Below, piece by piece: positions 49,416 to 56,705 of a DNA stretch of 61,483 bases. Made by a program: the position numbers and the translations under genes. The stretch lies in the NCBI GenBank assembly GCA_035347995.1, contig DAOPQD010000009.1, forward strand, positions 1-61,483, written 5' to 3'. The stretch is from JAAZNO01 sp012798275. GTDB taxonomy: Bacteria > Chloroflexota > Anaerolineae > B4-G1 > SLSP01. How positions within the stretch are numbered: position 1 is the stretch's first letter; each line of letters opens with the position of its first letter. Under the pieces are notes generated by a model. It was not told the origin of the DNA, did not search any database, and was given only the letters and a program-made list of their open reading frames with translations.

Positions 49416-50110
49416 TCCCCCGCTATGAGTTCAAAATTCCCTGCGCCGCCTCGCTGCTGCCGCAGATCGAGGCCTGGGTGTGGCTGCATCCGGCGCACTG
49501 GCGGGTCGCCTATCCCCCGCGACAGGTGAACAACCTCTACTTTGATTCTTTCGACCTGCAGAGCCTCAACGCCAACCTGAGTGGAGTCGGCCGGCGGGAG
49601 AAGTTGCGCCTGCGCTGGTACGGCGGCGACCTGAGGCGCGTTGCCGGCGCGCAGCTGGAGCTCAAATGTCGGCGGGGGACGACGGGATGGAAGGAAATCA
49701 CGCCCTTCGCAGGGACGTTGGACCTGGCGCGAGGGTCCTGGTCGGCGCTTCTGGCGACCTTGCGTGACGGCGTGGATATGCGCGCCCGGCAATGGCTGGC
49801 GCTTTACACGCAGCCGGTGCTCATCAACGTCTACGAACGAGCCTACTACGAGACGCCCGACGGCCTGCTGCGGCTCACGTTGGACACGCAGCTGCGGGCC
49901 TACGATCAGCGTTTCGCTGCGCTCCCGAATCTGTGTCAGACGGGCCTTTCAACCAGGGAAATGGTGGTGGAATTGAAAGCCCCCGTGGACGATGCGGCGA
50001 TGCAGCGGGTGAGCGACCTGCTGACGACTTTCCCGGCGCGGGCAGAGCGCTTTTCCAAATATTTGCAGGGCCTGCTCGTCGCCCCTGATTTCGAGGGCAT
50101 CCTTGCCTGA
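49412..50110 (+). CDS. VTC domain protein, predicted polyphosphate polymerase
   Basis: A 232-residue tunnel-fold (CYTH-like) protein of the VTC family, which in yeast makes polyphosphate from ATP. The charged strands are complete: RYEFKI (4-9), NNLYFDS, GRREKLRLRWYG, LELKCRRG, NVYERAYYE, LRLTLDTQLRAY, VVELKAP and FSKYLQGL. The ATG at 49412 overlaps the CotH stop. It sits between CotH genes, behind DUF4956, a recurrent bacterial arrangement. Polyphosphate made at the membrane could be exported or used by the neighbouring kinase. That link is inference. Confidence 0.88.
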   Translation: MIPRYEFKIPCAASLLPQIEAWVWLHPAHWRVAYPPRQVNNLYFDSFDLQSLNANLSGVGRREKLRLRWYGGDLRRVAGAQLELKCRRGTTGWKEITPFAGTLDLARGSWSALLATLRDGVDMRARQWLALYTQPVLINVYERAYYETPDGLLRLTLDTQLRAYDQRFAALPNLCQTGLSTREMVVELKAPVDDAAMQRVSDLLTTFPARAERFSKYLQGLLVAPDFEGILA

Positions 50111-50162
50111 GTCCATTTACCCATCACCCATTCTCTCAAGGTAGCCATCCAGGGAGCCATCC

Positions 50163-52844
50163 ATGAAAATTGATCATGACCTCATATCCGGCAATGACGG
50201 CGTGAAGAAACGCCGTGCGGGGCTGAAGCCCTTCTTCGCCGGGCGCGGCTTTATCTGGTTGACCGTGGCTGTGGCGGCGCTGGCATTGCTCGCGCTGCTG
50301 CTGAGCGTTTTCTGGCAACAGCGGCCGGCGGTCAGCGCCGCTGTGCCGCCGGCCGCGCCCCCTCTGCCAACCCCGACGTCGCTGCCTCAGCCAACCCCGA
50401 CCCCGACGACGCGCGAGATGGGAGATGCCCTGGACACGCTCTACATCGAAATCGCGCCGCGCGACTTCGCCCAACTCGAAGCCAGGCGCGCTGAAGCGCT
50501 GGAGCGCTGGATTTTGCTCACCGGCGATGAGGATCTCGTCCCCGCGACGGTGCGCCTTGGCGAGCAGACGCTGCCCGTGCGGCTGCGCCTCAAAGGCGAC
50601 TGGGCCGAGCATGTAGCGACCGACAAATGGTCCCTCCGTATCGAGACCCGCAACGATACCTATCTGTATGGGATGCAGGTTTTCTCCATCCAGGACCCCT
50701 CGATGCGGACCTTTTTGTATGAAGATGCCTACCTCGAAGCGTTGCGGATGGAGGACGTCCTGGGTGTGGGCTACGATTTCGTGCGGGTGGTGCTGAACGG
50801 CGAGCCCAAGGGCATTTACGCGCTGGAAGAGGGTTTCGCCAAAGAGCTGTTGGAATCCCAGGGGCGGCGCGAAGGGGTGATCATCCGGTATGCCGAGGAT
50901 CTGCTGTGGACTTCCCGCGCCTTCTATGATGAACAGGTGATCCCGCCGGGGGTGGAGAAGTTTCACATCATTGACGACTTTGAATCAGGGCGTGTGGATG
51001 CCTCGCCGACGCTGTCGGCGCAACGCGACGCCGCCATCGGCCTGCTGCGCGGTTTCCTCGAGGGGCAGCTTCCCGCCTCGGAGGTCTTCGAGGTGGACCA
51101 GATGGGGCGTTTCCTGGCACTCGCCGACCTGTGGAGCGCGCCGCACGGCCTCATCTGGCACAATCTGCGCTATTACTACAACCCTGTCACAGCGCGCCTT
51201 GAACCCATTGCGTTCGATAACGATCCCTTTTCACCGGAGCTGGATCTGGAGCAGGTGGGGTTGCCGGAGGACAATTTCTACGGCGATCCGCAGCTCCAGG
51301 CGGCGTATGTGAAAGCGCTGGCGGAATACAGTCAGCCCGGCTACGTGGAGGCCCTGGAGGCGCAGCTCGGCCCGCACTACGAGACGTTGCGCGCGGCCCT
51401 GGAACCGGAATTCGGCGCGGACGTACTCACCCCGCCGTGGGATCGCCTGCGCCGCCGTCAGGAGCTCATCCGTGAACGGCTCGCCCCCTTGCAGCTGACC
51501 TATGCTTATTGTGTGGATCCCGCCGACCTCAGCGCCGCCGTCGCGCCGACGGACACGCTGAGCATAGAAGTCGGCAACCTCATGGACCTGCCTGTTGAGA
51601 TTGTGAGCGTCAGCGTGGCGGGAGTGGAGCTCCCCGCGACGCGCGAGTGGGTTTCACCGGAGACGCGGGAGCTGACGGCGACGCCGCTGGAATCCGCGCC
51701 GGAGGCTCTCGTGCTGCGAGCTCTGCCGGCGCAGACGGCGAGCCTGCCCTATGTGCGCCTGCGCTTGCCCGTGACGACGACGCTCACGGAGGGACTGGTG
51801 CTGCGCACCCGGTTGTGGGGGCTGACCGAGACGCTGACGCAGACAGTTTTGCCGGCGTATGTCCTGCCGTTGAGTGACTCCCCCCGCCCCTCCTGGCCCA
51901 CGCTGGAAGAGGCCCTGGCGCGTCATCCCTACCTGCAGCCTGTACCGGAGGAGCCGCTGCTCACGATCCCTGCCGGAACCTGGGACATCAGCGGGACGTT
52001 GGGCCTGCCTGCCGGATATGGGCTGCGCCTTGGCCCCGGGACGACGCTGCGCTTTGGCCCGGAGGACTCTTTGCTCAGTGAAGGGCCACTCGTCTTCGAG
52101 GGGACGGCGGAAGCGCCGGTGACGCTGCAGCCCCGTGACGAGGTGTGGCGGGGGATTATCGTCATGAGGGCGGAGGCGTCCTCGCTGTGGACCTACACCA
52201 TCATCGAGGACACGGATGCCATCGCGCGCGATGGCTGGATGACTACCGGCGGGATCACCTTCTACCGCAGCCCGGTGCGGATCAGCCACAGCCGCATCCT
52301 GGGCACGCGCGCCGAGGACGGGTTAAACGTCATCCATGCGCCTTTTGAGATCACCGATACGGAGTTCGCCGCTACCGCCTCCGATGCCTTCGACGCGGAC
52401 TTTTCCGACGGTGCCTTCGAGCGCTGCGTCTTCCATGACATTGGCGCGGATGGCATTGACGTCAGCGGCTCCGAGGTGACGGTGCGCGAGGTGCATTTCC
52501 AGAATTTGGGCGACAAGGGGCTTTCGGTGGGCGAGCGCAGCGTCATGACAGCCGAAGATATTTCTGTGGATGGGGCAGATTTCGGATTTGCCAGCAAGGA
52601 TCGTTCGCATCTTACGGTGAGCCGGGCGACGCTGAACCACATCGCCATCGCCGGCCTGGCGGCTTATATCAAGAAGCCTGCCTATGGGCCGGCAACGATG
52701 ACGGTGACGGCGATTGACTTCGGCAACGTGCCGGCGGAGCGGCAGGCGCTGGTGCAGAGCCGCAGCTGGATTGACCTGGACGGCGAACGCATCTGGGGCA
52801 CTGATGTGGACGTCGAAGCCCTGTACGAGAAATGGGCCAAATAA
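50163..52844 (+). CDS. CotH-family kinase fused to a parallel beta-helix domain
   Basis: An 893-residue exported protein. It has a membrane helix (30-50), a PTPTP linker (60-83), a CotH domain (about 90-450) and a right-handed beta-helix (about 590-880) with repeats of the type ISHSRILGTRAEDGLNV and ERCVFHDIGADGIDVSG. CotH proteins are atypical kinases that phosphorylate spore-coat or exported proteins. Elements expected for activity are present: RLKGDW (142-147), Lys155 in DKWSLRI, LNGEPKGIYALEE, and FDND (351-354). The beta-helix may bind polysaccharide. It is the only one of three CotH proteins here with an intact D-x-D. A gggag lies about 8 nt before the ATG. Confidence 0.85.
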   Translation: MKIDHDLISGNDGVKKRRAGLKPFFAGRGFIWLTVAVAALALLALLLSVFWQQRPAVSAAVPPAAPPLPTPTSLPQPTPTPTTREMGDALDTLYIEIAPRDFAQLEARRAEALERWILLTGDEDLVPATVRLGEQTLPVRLRLKGDWAEHVATDKWSLRIETRNDTYLYGMQVFSIQDPSMRTFLYEDAYLEALRMEDVLGVGYDFVRVVLNGEPKGIYALEEGFAKELLESQGRREGVIIRYAEDLLWTSRAFYDEQVIPPGVEKFHIIDDFESGRVDASPTLSAQRDAAIGLLRGFLEGQLPASEVFEVDQMGRFLALADLWSAPHGLIWHNLRYYYNPVTARLEPIAFDNDPFSPELDLEQVGLPEDNFYGDPQLQAAYVKALAEYSQPGYVEALEAQLGPHYETLRAALEPEFGADVLTPPWDRLRRRQELIRERLAPLQLTYAYCVDPADLSAAVAPTDTLSIEVGNLMDLPVEIVSVSVAGVELPATREWVSPETRELTATPLESAPEALVLRALPAQTASLPYVRLRLPVTTTLTEGLVLRTRLWGLTETLTQTVLPAYVLPLSDSPRPSWPTLEEALARHPYLQPVPEEPLLTIPAGTWDISGTLGLPAGYGLRLGPGTTLRFGPEDSLLSEGPLVFEGTAEAPVTLQPRDEVWRGIIVMRAEASSLWTYTIIEDTDAIARDGWMTTGGITFYRSPVRISHSRILGTRAEDGLNVIHAPFEITDTEFAATASDAFDADFSDGAFERCVFHDIGADGIDVSGSEVTVREVHFQNLGDKGLSVGERSVMTAEDISVDGADFGFASKDRSHLTVSRATLNHIAIAGLAAYIKKPAYGPATMTVTAIDFGNVPAERQALVQSRSWIDLDGERIWGTDVDVEALYEKWAK

Positions 52845-54085
52845 AGGTCGCGCGGCTGTTGGGGGTGTTGGTCCTCGTCGCCGGGCTGTGGGGTTGCGGC
52901 GGCGGTGCGGCGCCGACATCGCTCTACCGCGAGGTGGGGCGCTGGCTGGCGACGAACGCTTTGCCCGATGAGGTCGTCGCGCTGCAGGAACCGGAAGCGC
53001 TCCAGGGGATGACGTCGCAGCCGGTGATGGCGTTGCCGCTTGAGGGCGGCGCGTCCGCCGTGCTGGCGGCGCTCCAGGAGGCGCGTCCGGCGTATTGCCT
53101 GGCGGCGCGCAGCGTGACCTGGGAAGGGGTCCAGGCGGATCCCTGGTTCGGCGAGCATTACCGGCAGGTAGCGGTCAGCGCCGACGCGCAGGTGAGCTTC
53201 TCGCCGCTGGTCCTGTACCGTTACACGCCGTCGCCGTTTGACGATGGCGCCCTGGTCACCCTCGCCGCGACGCGCCGTGTTCCTGAGGTGGGACACGTGA
53301 CGGTCGAAGCGCTGCAGCTCAGCCATCCCCGCCGGATCTGGCCCGGTGAGCCGTTCTACCTCACGGTGACATTGCGGGGCGAGGTGCGGGAATCCCTGCG
53401 CGCGGTGTTGATGTTGCGCGCCCTTGCTGATGGGCGGATCTGGCTCCGTGAGACGCGCGAGCAGCCGGGCGGTCTCCCTACCGAGGCCTGGTCGGGGGAG
53501 CAGTCCTTGACGGATCGCTATCACCTTGTCCCGCCGGCGGGGCTTCCGCCAGGCGCCTATGCGTTGGAGCTGGTGTGGCTCCGTCCCAACGACGCCCCTT
53601 TTGGCGAGGCGGTGACGCTGGCGCAGCTCACGCGGCCCGCGGAGGTCTCGCAGGTCGCGCCGTCGCCGGATCACGCCGCGCCGGCCACGTTCGGCGACGC
53701 GATCGCGCTTTTGGGCTATGACGCGCCGCTCCAGGCTTCGCCGGGGACGACGATCACCGTGACCCTCTACTGGCGCGCTCTGGCCAGCGCTCCTGGCGAT
53801 TACAAGGTTTTTGTCCACGCCTTCGCGGCGGATGGAACGCTCGTCGCGCAGCACGATGGGCAGCCCGCGAACTGGGCCTATCCGACGACGGCGTGGCAGG
53901 CTGGCGACATCATCCTGGATCGGCATCCTCTGGCTCTGGCGGCGAACTTGCCGCCAGGGGAGTATCGGCTCTTCGTGGGGCTGTATGAGGCGGCGGCGCC
54001 TGCGACGCGCCTGCCCGTACGGGACGCGGAGGGGGCGCTCCAGCCGGACGGGCATCTGGGATTGGCCGTCTTGCGGGTGCGCTGA
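52832..54085 (+). CDS. Lipoprotein with C-terminal beta-sandwich domain shared with the GT39 protein
   Basis: A 417-residue protein overlapping the CotH gene by 13 nt. The signal peptide ends in LWGC (lipobox, Cys22). Residues 285-417 align end to end with the C-terminal 132 residues of the GT39 protein at 56706-59483: GDAIALLGYD / GEAITFLGYD, DYKVFVHAFAADG / DAKVFVHLVGADG, and WQAGDIILDRH / WETGEIILDEH. The domain looks like a beta-sandwich, carbohydrate-binding in style, but this is a guess. The remainder is of unknown function. It is sandwiched between two CotH genes and is presumably part of the same system. Confidence 0.75.
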   Translation: MGQIKVARLLGVLVLVAGLWGCGGGAAPTSLYREVGRWLATNALPDEVVALQEPEALQGMTSQPVMALPLEGGASAVLAALQEARPAYCLAARSVTWEGVQADPWFGEHYRQVAVSADAQVSFSPLVLYRYTPSPFDDGALVTLAATRRVPEVGHVTVEALQLSHPRRIWPGEPFYLTVTLRGEVRESLRAVLMLRALADGRIWLRETREQPGGLPTEAWSGEQSLTDRYHLVPPAGLPPGAYALELVWLRPNDAPFGEAVTLAQLTRPAEVSQVAPSPDHAAPATFGDAIALLGYDAPLQASPGTTITVTLYWRALASAPGDYKVFVHAFAADGTLVAQHDGQPANWAYPTTAWQAGDIILDRHPLALAANLPPGEYRLFVGLYEAAAPATRLPVRDAEGALQPDGHLGLAVLRVR

Positions 54086-54095
54086 AGGGGCGACG

Positions 54096-56690
54096 ATGAT
54101 GAATTTCTGGCACTCGAGTTTTGCCCACCGTTGGCTGCCGCTGTTGCTCTTGGGGCTGGCGCTGGGCGGCGTGCTGCTGCTCGGCGAACGCCTGGATCGG
54201 CTGCCGGGAGCGTCCCTCGCGCCTTCCGGTCAGTTGCCGTTGACCGGTTGGCGGCGGCGCCTCGTCGAGAGTGGCCAGGTGCTGCCTTCTGCTGTGAACG
54301 GGACGGCAACGCCGGGCTTCTCCCCGTCGCCGGGGGTGTACGAGAAATCCCTGCGGGTGGAGTTGCGCCCCACCGATCGGCGGGCGTCGGTGGTCTTCAC
54401 CACCGATGGGACGCTGCCGACGGCGGAGGTCGGCACGCTGTACCGGGAGCCGCTCTATTTGGATGCGCGTTACCCCGGCGTGACCGTGATCCGCGCCGTG
54501 CAGGTGCTCGATGGCGTCGCCGGCCCCCCCGCGACGGCGGTCTACGTCGTGGGCTTGAACTCGCGGCTGCCGGTGCTTTCCCTCACCGCAGAACCGGACG
54601 CGCTGTGGGGCAGCGCGAGTGGTATCCTGGCCAACGCTTCTTTCCGCGGCGCTGAATGGGAACGCCCCGTCGAGGTGGCGTACTTCGAGCCGGAGGGAAC
54701 CGGGAGCTTTGCGGTGTCGGCCGGACTGCGCGTGCATGGCGATGTCCCCTTGCAGGCGCCCAAGCAATCGCTGCGGCTCTATTTCCGCGCCGAATACGGC
54801 TCTGCTCGCCTCGGCTACCCGCTCTTCCCCGGCCATCCCGCTCAGCCTGAAGTGGAACAATCCTACAAGCGGCTGCTGCTGGAGGCGGGGGATCGCCATG
54901 GCTGGTGGACGCTGTTCCGCGATCAACTGGTGGCCGATACGGCGGTGTCGGTGGGCCTGCCGGTCGCGCAGGGGCGTTTCGTGCATCTCTTCATCAATGG
55001 CCGTTCGTGGGGACTGTACCGGCTCACCGAGCGCGTGGATCGCTTTTTCCTGGAGGACAACTACGGCTTCAACTCCGTGGATGTGGTGCAGGAAGGACGG
55101 GCGCAAGAGGGCAGCGATGAGGGGTGGGATGCGCTGGTGTCTTGGGCGACGGGACACGATCTGGCGGAGGCTGAAGCGTTCGCGTATGTGGCCTCGCGGC
55201 TGGACCTGAGCAACTTCATGGATTTCGCCGCGCTGCAGCTGTATTTCGGCTTCTCGCCGGAAGACCTTTTCGCGGTGCGGGATCGCGGCGGTCCCTGGCG
55301 CTTCGTCTACGGCGGGAGCGGGCAGTATTTCGCGCAACGCGCGGAGGAGGTGCCAGCCGCGTTGGCGCATGACGCCTCGGATTTCGCGCTCCTGCTGCGG
55401 GCGTTGCTGGCCAATGACGCTTTTCGGAGCGCTTTCGGCGTGCGCACCGCGATGCTGCTCAATACAACCCTCGCGCCGGAGGCGTTGACCGCGCGGTGTG
55501 ACGCGCTCACCGCAGCGCTGGCCTCCGATATCCCGTATGAAGAGGCGCGCTGGCCCGCGCTCACGCCCTGGGAAGGCAACGTCGCCGCGCTGCGCGCCTT
55601 CATCGCGGAGCGACCAGCCGTGTTGCGCACGGCCTTTGTGGCGAGTCTGGGGCAGGGGGAGCCGCTCGCGGTGCGCCTGGCGGCCGAGCCGTCGGAGGGC
55701 GGCGCGGTCTTCGTGGAGGGCGAACCGCTGGCGGAGGGCCGCTTCTTCGCGGGCAGCGAGGTCGCGTTCACGGCGGCGCCGTTCGAGGGCTACGCTTTTG
55801 AGGGCTGGGAAGGGATTGCTGCGCCTTCGAGCGCGCCGGTGTGGTCATGGACGGTGACCGCGCCGTTGACGCTCACCGCGCGTTTCCGGGCGCTTGCCGC
55901 TGACGATCCGGCCTTGCGCCCCAATGACGTCCTCATCCATGAGCTCTGGATCAACGACAACGGCACGTCCTACGCCAGCCTCGACGGTCGCCCCATCACC
56001 GGGGATTGGGTGGAGCTCCTCGTGCGCCGCCCGGCGGCCGTGGATTTGCGCGGTTGGCGTCTGACCGATAACGACACCAGGACCGGCACGGAAGAAGGCT
56101 CCCTCATCTTCCCGCAGCTGACGGCGCTGGCGGCCATCCCGCGCGGCACGGTCATCCTCATCGTGGCGACCGAGAATGCCTCCAACGACGCTCATTTCCC
56201 GGCGGATGACCTCGATCCGGCAGATGGACGGCTGCTGTTCTACGTGGGCAACGGCACTCTGGACGTGACGACTGACCCTGGCTTCGGCATGGGGACGCAA
56301 AATGAGGCGCTGGCGCTGCTGGCGCCGGGCCCGTCGGCGGATTTCGGCGACGACATCGGCGTGGATTTTGTGGCCGAAGGCGCGGCGGTGACCCCGTATT
56401 CCTTCGGCGTGTTGCAGGATGGCGTGCGCTTCACCTCGCCCTTCCGCTGGCTGGGAGGGGATGACGGCGCTTTCTTCACCGCGCTCACCGCCAACGACGA
56501 CGGCAGCCGCGATTGGGTTGTGGATCCCTCCGCGTGCGAATCGGGCGACGCCTTTTGCCTGGATGCGGTCAATCAGCTGACGCCAGGGGCGCTCAATCCG
56601 GGGCAGCGCGCGTTCCCGACCTGGGTCTTGTGGCTGGGCGGCGGCGTGCTGGGATTGCTGGCAGGCATCGTGCTGTTGCGGCGCCGCTGA
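54096..56690 (+). CDS. CotH-like protein with CHB_HEX_C, InlB-repeat-like and lamin-tail domains
   Basis: An 864-residue protein with an N-terminal helix (11-30) and a C-terminal helix (843-861). Domains in order: a chitobiase C-terminal-like segment (76-152, with FTTDGTLPT); a CotH-like domain (about 155-500, with LFINGRSWGLYRLTERVDR); an InlB B-repeat-like unit (about 545-600, ending YAFEGWEG); and a lamin-tail domain (about 610-760, with VELLVRRPAAVDLRGWRLTDN). The usual W-D-x-D after RFV reads YGGSG, so catalytic aspartates are missing. It is probably a binding or scaffold member. The ATG at 54096 has aagggg upstream; the frame is open further but overlaps the lipoprotein. It is the last gene of the operon. 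Confidence 0.8.
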   Translation: MMNFWHSSFAHRWLPLLLLGLALGGVLLLGERLDRLPGASLAPSGQLPLTGWRRRLVESGQVLPSAVNGTATPGFSPSPGVYEKSLRVELRPTDRRASVVFTTDGTLPTAEVGTLYREPLYLDARYPGVTVIRAVQVLDGVAGPPATAVYVVGLNSRLPVLSLTAEPDALWGSASGILANASFRGAEWERPVEVAYFEPEGTGSFAVSAGLRVHGDVPLQAPKQSLRLYFRAEYGSARLGYPLFPGHPAQPEVEQSYKRLLLEAGDRHGWWTLFRDQLVADTAVSVGLPVAQGRFVHLFINGRSWGLYRLTERVDRFFLEDNYGFNSVDVVQEGRAQEGSDEGWDALVSWATGHDLAEAEAFAYVASRLDLSNFMDFAALQLYFGFSPEDLFAVRDRGGPWRFVYGGSGQYFAQRAEEVPAALAHDASDFALLLRALLANDAFRSAFGVRTAMLLNTTLAPEALTARCDALTAALASDIPYEEARWPALTPWEGNVAALRAFIAERPAVLRTAFVASLGQGEPLAVRLAAEPSEGGAVFVEGEPLAEGRFFAGSEVAFTAAPFEGYAFEGWEGIAAPSSAPVWSWTVTAPLTLTARFRALAADDPALRPNDVLIHELWINDNGTSYASLDGRPITGDWVELLVRRPAAVDLRGWRLTDNDTRTGTEEGSLIFPQLTALAAIPRGTVILIVATENASNDAHFPADDLDPADGRLLFYVGNGTLDVTTDPGFGMGTQNEALALLAPGPSADFGDDIGVDFVAEGAAVTPYSFGVLQDGVRFTSPFRWLGGDDGAFFTALTANDDGSRDWVVDPSACESGDAFCLDAVNQLTPGALNPGQRAFPTWVLWLGGGVLGLLAGIVLLRRR

Positions 56691-56705
56691 GATTCCGGGT
56701 TGGTC

